Source: Marinobacter salinexigens
Lineage (GTDB): Bacteria > Pseudomonadota > Gammaproteobacteria > Pseudomonadales > Oleiphilaceae
Length of the DNA: 64,000 nucleotides
Assembly (NCBI RefSeq): GCF_008370345.1
Contig: NZ_VTUU01000001.1
Span: 50,859-114,858 of the forward strand
Reading direction: 5' to 3'
This document shows, piece by piece, positions 27,876-38,517 of the stretch. Within the stretch, counting starts at the first letter, position 1, and every line of letters starts with the position of its first letter. Both the position numbers and the translations under genes were made by a program. The notes under the pieces are model-generated. The model was not told where the DNA came from, did not search any database, and was given only the letters and a program-made list of their open reading frames with translations.

Positions 27876-29363
27876 TCAGTGGTCGTAGTCGTTGTAGGTC
27901 ATGGCCACGGCCCTGAAAATGGCACGGCCCTTGTTCATGGTTTCTTTCCACTCGAGACGGGGAATGGAATCTGCGACTACGCCTGCACCGGCCTGGATGT
28001 GAAGGGTCTTGTCCTTGATCACAGCGGTGCGGATGGCAATGGCGGTATCCATATTGCCGTTGAAAGAGAGATATCCCACGGCACCACCGTAGACGCCGCG
28101 CTTGACCGGCTCCAGCTCATCGATAATTTCCATGGCGCGGATCTTTGGTGCTCCGCTCAGGGTACCGGCGGGCAGGGTGGCTCTCAGTACATCCAGGCAA
28201 CTGGTGTTCTCTTTCAGGCGACCGGTGACGTTGGAGACGATGTGCATGACGTGGGAATAGCGTTCCACAATCATCTTGTCGGTCAGCTTTACGGTCCCGG
28301 TTTCCGAGACCCGGCCGGCGTCGTTGCGGCCCAGGTCGATCAGCATCAGGTGCTCGGCAATTTCCTTGGGGTCGGCCAGCAGTTCGTTTTCCAGGGCCTT
28401 GTCTTCCGCATCGGTAGCACCGCGTTTGCGGGTACCAGCGATGGGGCGGACGGTGACTTCCTCATCCTCGACGCGGGCGAGGATTTCCGGAGATGAGCCA
28501 ACAATGTGGAAATCTTCAAGATCAAGGAAGTACATGTAGGGCGATGGATTGAGCACCCGCAGCGATCGATAGAGGTTCAGCGGTGGCGCCTCAAACGGAA
28601 TGGACATACGCTGGGATATCACCGTCTGCATGACGTCCCCGTCAAGCACGTATTCCTTGATTTTGTCGACCGCAGCCTCGAATTTCTCCTGAGTAAAGCC
28701 GGAGACGAAATCGCTTTCGTCGACGACCTTGCCACGCAGGTGCTCCGGTGTTCGTGGGGCATCGGAGGTTTGCCTGTGCAGGCGGGCTTCGAGTTCATCG
28801 ATCCGGGCCTGTGCGTGCTCGAAGGCTCCCTCAGTTGTCGGGTCTACATGGACGATCAGGTGGAACTTTCCGCGCAAATTGTCGAATACGATGATTTCAT
28901 CTGACACCATCAGCAGAATGTCGGGGGTTCCGATCTTGTCTGGTGGGCAGCTCTGACGCAGACGTTTTTCGATATAGCGCACAGTGTCATAACCAAAATA
29001 CCCTACCAGGCCTCCGTTGAAGCGAGGCAGTTCCGGCAGATCCGGGGCATGGAAGCGCTGTTGGTACTCTTCAACAAAGGCCAGAGGATCATCCACCTCG
29101 GCTTGCTCAACTACCTTGCCGTTCCGGCTGACTTCTATGTGGTGATCGAAAACCTTGAGAACTTCCCGGCTCGGCAGGCCGATGATTGAATAGCGGCCCC
29201 ACTTTTCGCCACCCTGTACGGATTCGAACAGGTAGGAATAAGGGCCGCTGGCCAGTTTCAGGTACGTGCTCAGTGGTGTGTCGAGGTCAGCGAGGACGTC
29301 GCGGAATACGGGAATACGGTTATAGCCGGCTTGTGCGAGCTCGGAGAATTGCTCGGGTGTCAT
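27876..29363 (-). CDS. trpE: Anthranilate synthase component I
   Basis: This 495-residue chorismate-using enzyme has the C-terminal signature [20 protein letters not shown] and [20 protein letters not shown]. The N-terminal region [20 protein letters not shown] contains the LFES tryptophan feedback motif, so allosteric inhibition by tryptophan is likely. It converts chorismate and ammonia to anthranilate. A short leader peptide with three Trp codons lies 108 bp upstream, suggesting translational attenuation of the trpEGDC run. Confidence 0.95.
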   Translation of the reverse strand: MTPEQFSELAQAGYNRIPVFRDVLADLDTPLSTYLKLASGPYSYLFESVQGGEKWGRYSIIGLPSREVLKVFDHHIEVSRNGKVVEQAEVDDPLAFVEEYQQRFHAPDLPELPRFNGGLVGYFGYDTVRYIEKRLRQSCPPDKIGTPDILLMVSDEIIVFDNLRGKFHLIVHVDPTTEGAFEHAQARIDELEARLHRQTSDAPRTPEHLRGKVVDESDFVSGFTQEKFEAAVDKIKEYVLDGDVMQTVISQRMSIPFEAPPLNLYRSLRVLNPSPYMYFLDLEDFHIVGSSPEILARVEDEEVTVRPIAGTRKRGATDAEDKALENELLADPKEIAEHLMLIDLGRNDAGRVSETGTVKLTDKMIVERYSHVMHIVSNVTGRLKENTSCLDVLRATLPAGTLSGAPKIRAMEIIDELEPVKRGVYGGAVGYLSFNGNMDTAIAIRTAVIKDKTLHIQAGAGVVADSIPRLEWKETMNKGRAIFRAVAMTYNDYDH

Positions 29364-29471
29364 GTCTCGGTTTCCTGAAATCTGATCTGCGTTGGCGGAG
29401 AGCTGCTGTAGTTCGCTTTCCGCTGGTGGTGCGGTCTCGACAGGCGTGCGCCAGTCAGCCGCCGGGCTTGC

Positions 29472-29552
29472 TCAGCCGGTGCGCCATCGCCACCATCGTG
29501 TTGCGCGGGTTGTGAGAATGCCTCGCGCTGCAGTTAGATTCAGTCCCTGCAC
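29472..29552 (-). CDS. trpL: Probable trp leader peptide (26 residues)
   Basis: On the minus strand a GTG at 29552-29550 opens a 26-codon frame ending in TGA at 29474-29472. Residues 19-26 read RWWRWRTG, so three Trp codons are clustered seven to four codons before the stop, the hallmark of trp operon leaders. GGGAG stands about 9 bases before the GTG. It lies 52 bp after gph and 108 bp before trpE. TGGTGG can pair with CCACCA downstream, but no U-tract terminator is seen before trpE, so the exact attenuation mechanism is open. Confidence 0.7.
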   Translation of the reverse strand: MQGLNLTAARGILTTRATRWWRWRTG

Positions 29553-29571
29553 GGCAGGAATCTCCCGAAGA

Positions 29572-29586
29572 ATTGAAGTATTCAAT
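29572..29586. promoter_or_regulatory. Palindrome ATTGAAGTATTCAAT upstream of the trp leader
   Basis: A perfect 6-bp inverted repeat with a 3-base centre lies between gph and the leader peptide. On the minus strand a TTGTAA stands upstream with 17 bases before ATTGAA, giving a weak -35/-10 arrangement that overlaps the palindrome. It could be an operator at a trp promoter. It does not resemble the E. coli TrpR operator. Confidence 0.35.
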
Positions 29587-29603
29587 GAAAACGTCCTGTG
29601 AGA

Positions 29604-30293
29604 TTACAAAAGCTCGGCCAGCGAATCAACAACTGCGTCCGCACCGAGGCTGTCCACGGAACCACCAAAGTTGTATCCGTACCTTACCGCAACACAGGGA
29701 ATGCTGGCGGCAAGAGCGGCATTCACGTCGGCGGCTGAATCACCCACCATGACGGTGGTGCCTGGTGTTCCCCCCAGTTTTTCCATGGCATGGAGCAACG
29801 GCGCGGGGTCAGGTTTTTTTACCGGCAGGGTGTCGCCACCGACCGCCAGCTCGAACCACTTGTCCAGGCCGGTCTGTTCCAGCAACGGAGCAACGAACTG
29901 ATCCGGTTTATTGGTGACAATGGCCAGTCGGCATCCCAACCCTTTCAGATGCTCCAGGCATTCTTCTACGCCGTCAAAAACCCGGGCGTGACGACCGTTA
30001 TGCTGGCCGTAGCAGTGATAGAAAATGGCCATGGCGTCGTTGAACAGGGCATCGTCCTTTGCCTCCGCCGGTTCCCAGTCGATCCTGCCCGCCAGAGCCC
30101 TGCGCACCAGCACGGCTGAGCCATTGCCCACCCAGTTGCGTACTTTGTCTAAGCCTGCGGGTGTCCTGCCCAGGTGCTCCAGCATCTGATCCACGGCCGC
30201 GGCCAGGTCCGGTGCGCTGTCGACCAGAGTGCCGTCGAGATCGAACAGGGCGACGCCCGGCCAGCGGTTATTGAACAGCCCGGCAAGGCTCAT
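29604..30293 (-). CDS. gph: Phosphoglycolate phosphatase (HAD family)
   Basis: This 229-residue HAD hydrolase has the nucleophile motif [16 protein letters not shown], motif II IVTNKP, the Lys of motif III in PVKKPDP, and motif [11 protein letters not shown]. It dephosphorylates 2-phosphoglycolate from DNA repair and oxygenase side reactions. Its start overlaps the rpe stop by 4 bases, so the two are translationally coupled. The rpe-gph-trpE order is also seen in other gammaproteobacteria. Confidence 0.92.
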   Translation of the reverse strand: MSLAGLFNNRWPGVALFDLDGTLVDSAPDLAAAVDQMLEHLGRTPAGLDKVRNWVGNGSAVLVRRALAGRIDWEPAEAKDDALFNDAMAIFYHCYGQHNGRHARVFDGVEECLEHLKGLGCRLAIVTNKPDQFVAPLLEQTGLDKWFELAVGGDTLPVKKPDPAPLLHAMEKLGGTPGTTVMVGDSAADVNAALAASIPCVAVRYGYNFGGSVDSLGADAVVDSLAELL

Positions 30294-30976
30294 TGACCAA
30301 TGGCCTTTCGGGCCTGTTCGAGTTCTGCGCGCATGGCGTCGATGGTGCTCTTGTAGTTGTCGGTGTTGAAAATGGCTGAACCGGCAACGAAGGTGTCAGC
30401 GCCTGCTTCTGCAATTTCCCGGATATTATCGGTCTTCACACCACCGTCGATTTCCAGGCGAATGTTGTAGTTGCTGGCATCGATGCGCTTGCGGGCCTCC
30501 CGCAGTTTGTCGAGTGTGCCGGGGATGAACTTCTGCCCGCCGAACCCCGGGTTCACGGACATCAGCAGTACCATGTCGAGTTTGTCCATGACATAGTCCA
30601 TGTAGCTCAGAGGCGTCGCCGGATTGAATACCAGGCCCGCTTTGCAGCCGCCGTCGCGGATCAGTTGCAGCGAACGGTCGATGTGGCTGCTGGCTTCCGG
30701 GTGAAAGGTGATGTAGCTGGCGCCTGCATCGATAAACATGCGGATCAGGTCATCCACCGGGGATACCATCAGGTGGACGTCGATGGGGGCGGTCACACCG
30801 TGTTTACGCAGTGCCTCACACACCATTGGGCCAATGGTGAGGTTGGGCACGTAGTGATTGTCCATCACGTCGAAATGCACTACGTCTGCACCGGCGGCCA
30901 GAACATTGTCGACTTCCTCTCCGAGACGGGCAAAATCGGCAGAAAGAATGGAAGGGGCAATCAGATAGGGATTCAT
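30290..30976 (-). CDS. rpe: Ribulose-phosphate 3-epimerase
   Basis: This 228-residue TIM barrel has [15 protein letters not shown] at the N-terminus, [18 protein letters not shown] with the metal His and Asp, [21 protein letters not shown], and IDGGVKTDN with the second catalytic Asp. It interconverts ribulose-5-P and xylulose-5-P in the pentose phosphate pathway. It is the first gene of the rpe-gph-trp run; the 166-bp gap to the divergent DUF3530 gene probably holds its promoter. Confidence 0.95.
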   Translation of the reverse strand: MNPYLIAPSILSADFARLGEEVDNVLAAGADVVHFDVMDNHYVPNLTIGPMVCEALRKHGVTAPIDVHLMVSPVDDLIRMFIDAGASYITFHPEASSHIDRSLQLIRDGGCKAGLVFNPATPLSYMDYVMDKLDMVLLMSVNPGFGGQKFIPGTLDKLREARKRIDASNYNIRLEIDGGVKTDNIREIAEAGADTFVAGSAIFNTDNYKSTIDAMRAELEQARKAIGQ

Positions 30977-31142
30977 GGCAGCTCTCTCAATGTTTATGCG
31001 GTGTCTGCGGGCAACGACACCACACCATTATGTTGCGTGCGAGTGGATCTCAATGGCAGGGAAGCGGTTTCCTGCCTCACAATAAAACGAGTGCTAGTCT
31101 AACAGTTTGGACGATTTTTTCGCAGTCAAAAGGTCATCGCCT

Positions 31143-32096
31143 GTGGTTTGTTCGGGAACAGAAACCGGAGCTGGATTCAATCTCCGGCTTTTCACCAGAG
31201 TCTTGTGTGTTTTGGCGTTGCTGGCGCCCGTGCTGCCGGGGGCAGGGCTGTTTGCGCTTGCCGATGAAAATGAGCCGGCTCGTGCAACCGTTTATACCGG
31301 CACAGGCCAACAGGCCCTGGCGAAGGCTTATCCAGATGCGGTCAGGTGGTTGACGCTGAATGATGATCGGCGGGTGCTGGGGGTATTCTTCCCGACACTG
31401 AAGGAGCCGGCCAAAGGGGCGGTTTTGTTGCTGAATGACGCCGGAGAGACAGCCGTTTCAGGGGTTAACGGTACGTTGGCGGCAAGCCTCGCCAGGCGGG
31501 GCTGGGCCGTCCTGACACTTGGTCTGGAGCGCCCCGGCCCGGGTCTTCAGCGATTACTTGAGCGACCTTCGTCGGCATCCTCAACCGAGGATGAGGGTGA
31601 CAGCGCCCCGAATGATACGTCAGTCATGATCGATGTGGCGGCAACCGAGAGTGACGAAGATGACCCCGTCAGTCGCTACAAATCCCATCTGCGCGACGTG
31701 CTGGGTGCTGGCGTCGGGGAACTGAAGGGGATGGGGTACGAGCGGGTTGCCGTGGTTGGGGTTGGCACGGCCTGCAACTACCTGCTTGAACTGGATCGAA
31801 ATGGTAGCGAATCCGTTGCGGTAGTCTGGATTGATCCGGCTTTTTACCCCGCCGAGTCAGACGCTTTAGTTGACCGCCTGATGGCTGCGGAAGGTGTGCG
31901 GGTTCTGGAACTCGAGATTTTGACAAGTGACGCTGCCTCAGCGGGGCCGGGCCGCCAGGCAGACCTGGCGCAGGCGGGGTTCTCCGGGTATGAGCGGCAG
32001 CGAGTTGCTGCCTCACATCCACCTCAGGGGCTGGATGGTGAAACAATCGCAAGCCGCATCAGTGCGTGGCTGAACCCTGTTTCTGATGCTGACTAG
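31143..32096 (+). CDS. DUF3530 family protein (alpha/beta-hydrolase-like, exported)
   Basis: This protein of about 317 residues resembles DUF3530: GAVLLLNDAGETAVSGVNGT, then LARRGWAVLTLGLERP. The frame has no early ATG, so the start is non-canonical: a GTG at 31143 with AAAGG upstream, or a TTG at 31107. Either leaves a hydrophobic signal-like stretch (VLCVLALLAPVLPGAGLFALA), suggesting export. An acidic low-complexity insert occurs in the middle (SASSTEDEGDSAPND). The usual GxSxG appears as VGVGTACN, so catalysis is doubtful. The function is unknown. It is convergent with the DjlA-like gene, overlapping by 4 bp. Confidence 0.7.
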   Translation: MVCSGTETGAGFNLRLFTRVLCVLALLAPVLPGAGLFALADENEPARATVYTGTGQQALAKAYPDAVRWLTLNDDRRVLGVFFPTLKEPAKGAVLLLNDAGETAVSGVNGTLAASLARRGWAVLTLGLERPGPGLQRLLERPSSASSTEDEGDSAPNDTSVMIDVAATESDEDDPVSRYKSHLRDVLGAGVGELKGMGYERVAVVGVGTACNYLLELDRNGSESVAVVWIDPAFYPAESDALVDRLMAAEGVRVLELEILTSDAASAGPGRQADLAQAGFSGYERQRVAASHPPQGLDGETIASRISAWLNPVSDAD

Positions 32097-32854
32097 CCTG
32101 TTACCCGGTGGCGCCGCTTTATCAGCTCCCAGGCCTGTTGATAGCGGAGCAGCCGTTCCTTGGCGGCCTTCTGCTCAAAGCTGTCTACCTGCTGCTGGGC
32201 CAGTTTGTCCGGATGGCACTCGGATACCTTTCGGCGATAGGCTTTTTTGATGTCCGCGAGGGTCTCCCGCCGGGTGACACCCAGAAGCTGGCAGGCCTGC
32301 TCGTAAGTACTCGGTTCTGAAGATTTTTCTACCTGTTGCCGCCAGATCTTGCTGGCATAACTTTCATAGATATCGTCACTGACTGCGATCGGGAGGCCTA
32401 TCTGGTCAATGGCGTCCTCGCAACGGTATTGTTGCGGTTTGGCCGGGCGCCCTTTGAGTTGCGATGCATGGCAGAGGCAGATGGCAACCTGTAGTGCGGG
32501 TGCAGGCCAGACAGGGCGAGTCATGCGAATGCTCAATCCACGGAACCAGGGCAATTCGCTGGCGGATTTACCCTGCTGGAACCACTGAATAGCGCGCCGG
32601 CGCTGCCGCTGGGACAACTTGAGCGCCTTCATCAGCCCTTCAGCATTGCGAATATCCGCCTCGGTAACCCGCCCCTCGGCCTTGGCAATGTAACCGAGAA
32701 AGAAAAACAGGGGGTGCCGGCACCAGCGTGGCAGTCGGGTACGCTCAATCAGTGCCGACGCCTGATGGCCGCATGCCGACAGTTCCTTGAGCAGACTTGA
32801 AAATTCGGCTTCCAGCCGTGCGGGAAGCGTTGGTTGCCGTGGCTGAGCGCTCAC
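32093..32854 (-). CDS. djlA: DjlA-like co-chaperone with C-terminal J domain
   Basis: This 253-residue protein has an N-terminal TerB-like helical region ([23 protein letters not shown], written here as two parts: [12 protein letters not shown] and VTEADI) and a C-terminal J domain. The J-domain HPD lies in [10 protein letters not shown]. The domain order is that of DjlA, which stimulates DnaK. Unlike E. coli DjlA, no clear N-terminal transmembrane segment is visible. Its start overlaps the murU stop by 4 bases in an amgK-murU-djlA operon. Confidence 0.8.
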   Translation of the reverse strand: MSAQPRQPTLPARLEAEFSSLLKELSACGHQASALIERTRLPRWCRHPLFFFLGYIAKAEGRVTEADIRNAEGLMKALKLSQRQRRRAIQWFQQGKSASELPWFRGLSIRMTRPVWPAPALQVAICLCHASQLKGRPAKPQQYRCEDAIDQIGLPIAVSDDIYESYASKIWRQQVEKSSEPSTYEQACQLLGVTRRETLADIKKAYRRKVSECHPDKLAQQQVDSFEQKAAKERLLRYQQAWELIKRRHRVTG

Positions 32855-33552
32855 TGTCCGTCACTCCGTGAAGCATGCTCTCCTGTGGTGAGTGCGTGAT
32901 CAAGCTGCCGCAAGCGCTCCGGCGTCCCCACATCCACCCACTTGCCGGTGTGGTGAATGCCAGCCACGCGCCCCCGCGAGATGGCCCGGCGTAATACTGG
33001 TCCGAGCTTTCCAGCCTGATCGTCCAGCCCCTCAAACAGTCTCCGATTCAGCAGGCTGATGCCGGTGAAGGTCAGGCTTTCGCTTCCCTGTTCTGCCAAC
33101 GAGCCGTCGGGAGTCAGGCAGAAATCGCCTTCAGGGTGGTGGGCGGGGTTATCTGTCAGCACCAGCAGGGCATCGTGGTCCTGGGGCGGGGTCAGTTGCG
33201 AGAGGTCAAAGTCACTCCAGATATCGCCGTTGATCACCAGGAACCAGTCGGAACCGTTCTCGGTCAGGGTGTGCAATGCCCTGACGATGCCGCCTGCGGT
33301 TTCCAGAGGCTCTCCTTCCCGCGAATACTGAATGCTGACGCCAAACCGATCTCCGGTGCCGAGAGCAGACTCGATCTGCTCGCCGAGCCAGGCGTGATTG
33401 ATGACAATCTGCCCGAACCCCGCCTGCTTCAGGTTCTCCAGCTGGTGAACAATCAGAGGTTTGCCTCCGGCCTCCAGCAGGGGTTTGGGAGTGCTGAGCG
33501 TGAGCGGCCTCATGCGCTCGCCTTTTCCGGCGGCCAGAATCATGGCTTTCAC
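32851..33552 (-). CDS. murU: N-acetylmuramate alpha-1-phosphate uridylyltransferase
   Basis: This 233-residue nucleotidyltransferase has the signature [20 protein letters not shown] and [26 protein letters not shown] carries the metal-binding Asp. Next to amgK it fits MurU, which makes UDP-MurNAc from MurNAc-1-P in the peptidoglycan recycling route that bypasses de novo (fosfomycin-sensitive) synthesis in pseudomonads. Four-base overlaps at both ends show tight translational coupling. Confidence 0.9.
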   Translation of the reverse strand: MKAMILAAGKGERMRPLTLSTPKPLLEAGGKPLIVHQLENLKQAGFGQIVINHAWLGEQIESALGTGDRFGVSIQYSREGEPLETAGGIVRALHTLTENGSDWFLVINGDIWSDFDLSQLTPPQDHDALLVLTDNPAHHPEGDFCLTPDGSLAEQGSESLTFTGISLLNRRLFEGLDDQAGKLGPVLRRAISRGRVAGIHHTGKWVDVGTPERLRQLDHALTTGEHASRSDGQ

Positions 33553-34589
33553 TGGCTATCGGTCTCCGCACTGGCGTCAGGTCTGAGCTTTTGTTCAATG
33601 ACCGGCATCACGCCTTCAATGAGCCATTCGTGGAAATGCCGGAGAGCCGGCTGTCGGCTACTTGCGGTAATCAGGTAGCCAACGGTGCGGGGAATGTCTC
33701 CCAGATAACCGTCCTTCCCGTCGCGGATTGACAGTCGCGCGAAAATGCCGGCTGCCTTGAGATGGCGCTGCATGCCCATCAACTCGAACCACTGACGGAA
33801 GGTTTCAGTGTCTGCCCGGTGCAAACCGGCATCCAGGCTGCCCTGGCGATAGTACTCCAGCCACTCGGTCACTTTCTCTTCTGGCCACTGGACATAGCAG
33901 TCCTTCAGCAGCGAAACGGCGTCATACGTAACCGGGCCGGTGACCGCGTCCTGGAAGTCAATGACTCCGGGGCGGCTGGTGTCAGGCTGAATCAGCAGAT
34001 TCCTGGAATGGTAGTCGCGGTGTACCGTGACTTCAGGTTGTGCCAGTGCACTTTCCCGGAGAAAGGCGAAGGCGGTCTCGAGCAGGCAGCGTTCGCCGTT
34101 GCTCAGCTCCATCTCCAGTATTTTTTCCAGCAGCCAGTCCGGGAACAGGGCCATTTCACGGTCAAGCAGGGCGGCATCATAAGGTGGCAGCGGATGCTCG
34201 GAAGGGGGAGCGGTTTTCTGGATGGTGATCAGCTCATCAAGCGCTCCGCGATAAAGTGTATCCGCGGAGTCACTGTTCAATTGGCCAAGCATCAGATTGT
34301 CGCCAAGATCCTGCAATAGAAGAAAACCCAGTGTGAGGTCAGCCTGCAGAATCTCGGGCACCGCGATGCCCTGTTTATGCCAGTGTCTGGCGATGGCGAC
34401 AAAGGGCACGCAATCCTCGTGCTCCGGTGGCGCGTCCATCACGATCGCGGGCCTGGCGGACGGACCGGACTGCCACACCCGAAAATAACGACGGAAACTG
34501 GCGTCGCCGGAGACCGGCTCAGCGGTGCTCTGTTCAAAACCGGGGAACTGTCTGACCCACTCGGTCAGCTCCTGCAGGCGTGTGTCCAT
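33549..34589 (-). CDS. amgK: N-acetylmuramate/N-acetylglucosamine kinase
   Basis: This 346-residue kinase of the aminoglycoside-phosphotransferase fold has the catalytic loop [14 protein letters not shown], the metal-binding [13 protein letters not shown], and an N-terminal nucleotide region ([12 protein letters not shown]). AmgK phosphorylates MurNAc at the anomeric position and feeds MurU. The amgK-murU pair divergent from lptD-surA is the conserved Pseudomonas arrangement. The 179-bp divergent gap should hold promoters for both directions. Confidence 0.9.
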   Translation of the reverse strand: MDTRLQELTEWVRQFPGFEQSTAEPVSGDASFRRYFRVWQSGPSARPAIVMDAPPEHEDCVPFVAIARHWHKQGIAVPEILQADLTLGFLLLQDLGDNLMLGQLNSDSADTLYRGALDELITIQKTAPPSEHPLPPYDAALLDREMALFPDWLLEKILEMELSNGERCLLETAFAFLRESALAQPEVTVHRDYHSRNLLIQPDTSRPGVIDFQDAVTGPVTYDAVSLLKDCYVQWPEEKVTEWLEYYRQGSLDAGLHRADTETFRQWFELMGMQRHLKAAGIFARLSIRDGKDGYLGDIPRTVGYLITASSRQPALRHFHEWLIEGVMPVIEQKLRPDASAETDSQ

Positions 34590-34768
34590 GGTCTGATCGG
34601 GCTTCCTGAAAGTGGTTGGTTCTGTCTGCGAAAGTTAGCAGAGGAGTATAAAGTGGGTAAAACGGTTTTGCAGCGGAGTTTCCGTTAACAAGCCACAGGG
34701 GCACGTGTAAACTAGGCGGCTGTTAAAATGTCTGAGCCCATACTCATCCGCAACAGGAATCCGCAACT

Positions 34769-37123
34769 GTGCCAACCTCCGAACGCCTCAAGCTGAAGCC
34801 GCTGTGCCGGATTGTCGGGCTGTTGACGGCAGGCCTTGCAGGCACGCAGGCGCTGGCGGAGCCTCCGAAGAGTGCGGCTGAAATCGATTGGCGGGCGAAA
34901 GATGAGCTCCCAGCATCCGTCCGGGATCAGTTGCCTGCATTCTGTGACGGCGGCTACCTGCCCTCGACTTCGGAAGATGGCGTGGCCTTCGGTAATGCTG
35001 TTGGTGGCAATGCGCCGCTTCATGCCAGTGGCCTGAATGCCCGATATGAAATCGATCGTTCCCTGTACCTTGATGGCGATGTCCGGCTGCGTCAGGGGGC
35101 GTTTCAGGTCAACGGCTCATCGGCACGCTACAGTCAGGAACAGGGAACGGTTTCCATTGCCGGCCCGCTGGTCAGTCGCGGTGAAGGATTTCTGCTGACC
35201 GGAGACAGTGCCGACTATCAGGTCGATACCGGTCGCTTTGACATCAACACTGCAACCTACCTGTTGCATGGCCCGGAGATACGGGGCAGTGCTGCCAGCC
35301 TGACTCGCCTCGCCAGTGACCGGGTGGAAATTCGCGATGGCCTGCTGACGACGTGTGGCCCGCAGCAGAATGACTGGGCCGTGGTTGCCTCGGAGATTGA
35401 ACTGAATCGGGAAGAAGGGTTTGGTACCGCGAAACATGTTCGCCTTGAAGTGCTGGATGTCCCTGTTTTCTACTGGCCCTGGGCCAGCTTCCCGATTGAC
35501 GACCGTCGCAAGACCGGGTTCCTGTATCCGGAATTCGGATCGTCCAGTGCTGACAGTGGCGCTTTCCTGGCGGTTCCGTACTACCTGAACCTGGCGCCTC
35601 ATTACGATGCAACGCTGACGCCGCAATACCACCACGGCCGCGGATTGTTCACCGAACTTGAAGGGCGGTACCTGAGCAGTTTCGGCGAAACCACTCTGCA
35701 ACTGGGCTATATCGGCAATGACTCGGCGTACAAAGATGAGAACCCGGGAGAGGATGGCGAGCGTTGGGCGCTGGACGCAACCACCCGGGCCAGCTTCGGC
35801 TATGGCTGGACAGGCTACGGTGACTTCTCTGTGGTCAGCGATGAAGATTATCTGGGCGATCTGAACCGTACGCTCGACATCAATACTGCCACCCATCTTC
35901 AGCGCAAGGGTGGCTTCAGGTACCGCAGTGATGCCCAGTACTTCGATATGTATCTCAACGACTACCAGACCATCGTTGACCGGATTACCGAAGTGAATAA
36001 ACCCTACGCTCAGCTTCCGGAAGTGATTTACGGTGGTCAGGCGAATGCGGGCTGGTTTGAGGCCAGCCTGGAAAGCCAGTACACCTGGTTTGACCGGGAT
36101 AATGAAACGCTCACCGGCCTGGACAAGGCTAAGGGCCAGCGTTTGCGAGCCATCCCGGAATTGGCATTGCCGCTGCGGTCGCTCTGGGGATTCAGTCGCC
36201 CATCGGTGAGTGTCGACTATACCCGGTACGAGCTGGATGATTACAGCCTCGGGGATGGCAGCTTCGATCGGACGGTGCCGGTTTTCGAGTGGGACAATGG
36301 GCTTTATTTTGATCGACAGTCGTCCCTGTTTGATATCCCCTACAACCAGACGCTTGAACCGAGACTCTATTACGCATGGGCTGACGCCGAAGCGGATCAG
36401 AATTATATTCCCGACTTTGATTCCGGCCTTAAAACCTTCCAGTTTGATCAGCTTTTCCAGCGGGACCGCTTTTCCGGCGGAGACCGGGTGGGTGATGCCA
36501 ATCAGTTGACCGTTGCCCTGACCAGTCGTTTCAATGATCTGGTGACCGGCGCAGAACGGGCTCGCTTCAGCATCGGTCAGGTTCAGTATTTCGACGACCG
36601 CGAGGTCACACTGTTCGGAGAAGGGGCGGGTACACGCAGCCGGTCGCCGTTGGCGGGCGAGGTTGTGCTTCATCCACTGGATACCCTGGAAATCCGTTCA
36701 TCCGGTCTCTGGGATCCGGAAACCGGTGACACCGAGGAAGGCCGGAGCCAGCTGGTGTTCCATTCCGAGGATTATCAATACCTGGCCAGTCTAGGCCATA
36801 CCTACAGTCGTGGCGAACTGGAGCAGTCAGATGTGGCAGCGGTCTTTCCTGTCACCGACAGCATCAGCCTGATCGGCCGTTGGGTACATGATTCCATTCT
36901 GGACCGGACGGTAGGGTCGTTGGCCGGTCTGGAATATAACAACTGCTGCTGGAGCGTTCAGGTGGTGCATCAGAACTACCTGACTGACGACGAGGAGCTG
37001 GACAGTCGTGTGCTGTTCCAGATTCAACTCAAAGGTCTTGGAGGGAGTGGGGGCTCGTCCCGGATCTCCGATGCCATCTACGGCTTTGAAGAGCGCGAGG
37101 AACGTCGGTTCGGAACTCCGTGA
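34769..37123 (+). CDS. lptD: LPS assembly outer membrane protein LptD
   Basis: This 784-residue outer-membrane beta-barrel starts at a GTG, with a signal peptide ending near GTQALA. An N-terminal OstA/jellyroll domain (LYLDGDVRLRQGAFQVNG) precedes the barrel, which contains FYWPWASFPIDDRRKTGFLYPE, a conserved LptD segment. Cysteines are where the disulfides are expected: FCDGGYL and TTCGPQ in the N-domain, and the adjacent pair in YNNCCWSVQ near the C-terminus. It works with LptE to place LPS on the cell surface. It is followed by surA, whose product helps fold it. Confidence 0.95.
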   Translation: MPTSERLKLKPLCRIVGLLTAGLAGTQALAEPPKSAAEIDWRAKDELPASVRDQLPAFCDGGYLPSTSEDGVAFGNAVGGNAPLHASGLNARYEIDRSLYLDGDVRLRQGAFQVNGSSARYSQEQGTVSIAGPLVSRGEGFLLTGDSADYQVDTGRFDINTATYLLHGPEIRGSAASLTRLASDRVEIRDGLLTTCGPQQNDWAVVASEIELNREEGFGTAKHVRLEVLDVPVFYWPWASFPIDDRRKTGFLYPEFGSSSADSGAFLAVPYYLNLAPHYDATLTPQYHHGRGLFTELEGRYLSSFGETTLQLGYIGNDSAYKDENPGEDGERWALDATTRASFGYGWTGYGDFSVVSDEDYLGDLNRTLDINTATHLQRKGGFRYRSDAQYFDMYLNDYQTIVDRITEVNKPYAQLPEVIYGGQANAGWFEASLESQYTWFDRDNETLTGLDKAKGQRLRAIPELALPLRSLWGFSRPSVSVDYTRYELDDYSLGDGSFDRTVPVFEWDNGLYFDRQSSLFDIPYNQTLEPRLYYAWADAEADQNYIPDFDSGLKTFQFDQLFQRDRFSGGDRVGDANQLTVALTSRFNDLVTGAERARFSIGQVQYFDDREVTLFGEGAGTRSRSPLAGEVVLHPLDTLEIRSSGLWDPETGDTEEGRSQLVFHSEDYQYLASLGHTYSRGELEQSDVAAVFPVTDSISLIGRWVHDSILDRTVGSLAGLEYNNCCWSVQVVHQNYLTDDEELDSRVLFQIQLKGLGGSGGSSRISDAIYGFEEREERRFGTP

Positions 37124-37179
37124 CGGAGTCGATGACTAACCGCGCAATTGTGCCAGCTTACTTTGATCAAGAGGTGTAT

Positions 37180-38517
37180 ATGAAGGCGACTCTTCGCCAG
37201 GGTGTAAAGGTACTGCTGATGTTGATGGCAGTCTCCATCGCAACAACGGTCCAGGCCGAGCGCAAACTGCTGGACCAGGTCGTTGCCATTGTTGATGACG
37301 ATGTAATCCTGCAAACCGAGCTGGATGCCAGAATCAGCACCATTTCCAGTCGCTTGGGTGCCCAGGGCACCGCATTGCCGCCCCGGGCCCTGCTAGAGCA
37401 ACGGGTGCTTGAACAGCTGATCAACGAATCGATCCAACTCCAACGGGCCGAAAAACTGGGTATGCGGGTCAGCGATAACGAGCTGAACGAAACCATGATC
37501 AACATTGCCGATCGTAATGGCATGACCATGGCGGAATTTGAACAGCAGCTCGCGGCAGAGGGGGTGACTTATCGTCAGGCCCGGGAGCAGATACGCCATG
37601 AGATGCTGACCAGCCGGGTCCAGCAACGTCGGGTGGGGAACCGGGTCCGGGTCACCGACCGGGAAGTAGAAAACTACCTGCAGGCTCTTGAGGACCGGGG
37701 CGGTAACACCGCTGAGTACCGGTTGGCCTACATCTATGTAGCGGTGGATGATGCCAGCAACGAAGCCGCTGTTGCGGAAGCTCGCGACAAGGCTCGCACG
37801 CTTCGTGAGCAGATTCTGAGCGGTCGCGATTTCCGCGAAGTGGCGGTGGCCGAGTCTGATGCCGCGAATGCGCTTGAGGGTGGCGATATGGGCTGGCGCA
37901 GCGAGAGTCAGTTGCCATCGCTGGTGGCGCCGATTGTCCCGGACCTGGAAGTGGGTAAACCATCTCAGGTGTTGGAAAACACCAGTGGTTTCCATATGGT
38001 GATGGTTATGGACAAGCGCGGTGGTGAGCAGAAGCAGGTCATCCAGCAGCACAAGGTTCGCCATATCCTGATTCGCCCATCCGAGGCAGTGACTGAAGCT
38101 CAGGCTGAGGCGAAAATCCGCGATATCTATCGACAACTGCAAAACGGAGCCGATTTTGCCGAAGTGGCCCGCGAGTACTCGGACGATCCTGTTTCCGGGT
38201 CTGACGGCGGTAACCTGGACTGGGTTAGCAAGGGGCAGATGGTGCCGGCATTCGAACAGGCGATGTTGGATGCTGATATCGGTGAACTCAAAGGTCCTTT
38301 CCGCTCCCAGTTTGGCTGGCATATTCTTCAGGTAGAGGAGCGTCGCCAGAGAGATATCAGTGGCGAAGTGAAAGAAGCCGAAGCGCGTCAGAGTATCTAT
38401 CGACGCAAGTTTGAGGTCGAGCTTCAGAACTGGCTGCAGGAAATCCGTGACGAAGCCTTCGTGGAATTCAAGGGAGACTACGTGCCTGATCCGGAGGTCG
38501 AGGACCAAAGTTCATGA
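37180..38517 (+). CDS. surA: Periplasmic chaperone/peptidyl-prolyl isomerase SurA
   Basis: From ATG 37180 the protein has 445 residues with a signal peptide ending at TTVQA and the mature start [18 protein letters not shown]. After the N-terminal chaperone part (to about residue 170) come two parvulin domains. The second is well conserved: [47 protein letters not shown] stands 6 bases upstream. A GTG at 37120 gives a longer frame but places 20 residues before the signal peptide. It assists outer membrane protein folding, including LptD. Confidence 0.95.
   Translation: MKATLRQGVKVLLMLMAVSIATTVQAERKLLDQVVAIVDDDVILQTELDARISTISSRLGAQGTALPPRALLEQRVLEQLINESIQLQRAEKLGMRVSDNELNETMINIADRNGMTMAEFEQQLAAEGVTYRQAREQIRHEMLTSRVQQRRVGNRVRVTDREVENYLQALEDRGGNTAEYRLAYIYVAVDDASNEAAVAEARDKARTLREQILSGRDFREVAVAESDAANALEGGDMGWRSESQLPSLVAPIVPDLEVGKPSQVLENTSGFHMVMVMDKRGGEQKQVIQQHKVRHILIRPSEAVTEAQAEAKIRDIYRQLQNGADFAEVAREYSDDPVSGSDGGNLDWVSKGQMVPAFEQAMLDADIGELKGPFRSQFGWHILQVEERRQRDISGEVKEAEARQSIYRRKFEVELQNWLQEIRDEAFVEFKGDYVPDPEVEDQSS

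Noticed and set aside
29460..29501. Short frame [13 protein letters not shown] overlapping the trp leader
   Set aside because: It starts on ATG but lacks Trp codons and a ribosome binding site. The overlapping +1 frame with RWWRWRTG fits a trp leader far better.
35117..36673. 518-codon open frame on the minus strand
   Set aside because: It lies entirely antisense to lptD, whose protein has full family motifs and cysteines. The antisense translation shows no domain and reflects the codon bias of lptD.
37120..37179. GTG 37120 as surA start
   Set aside because: It adds 20 residues in front of a normal signal peptide and lacks a ribosome binding site. ATG 37180 has GAGG at good spacing.
37393..38508. 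371-codon open frame on the minus strand
   Set aside because: It is antisense to surA, which is unambiguous.
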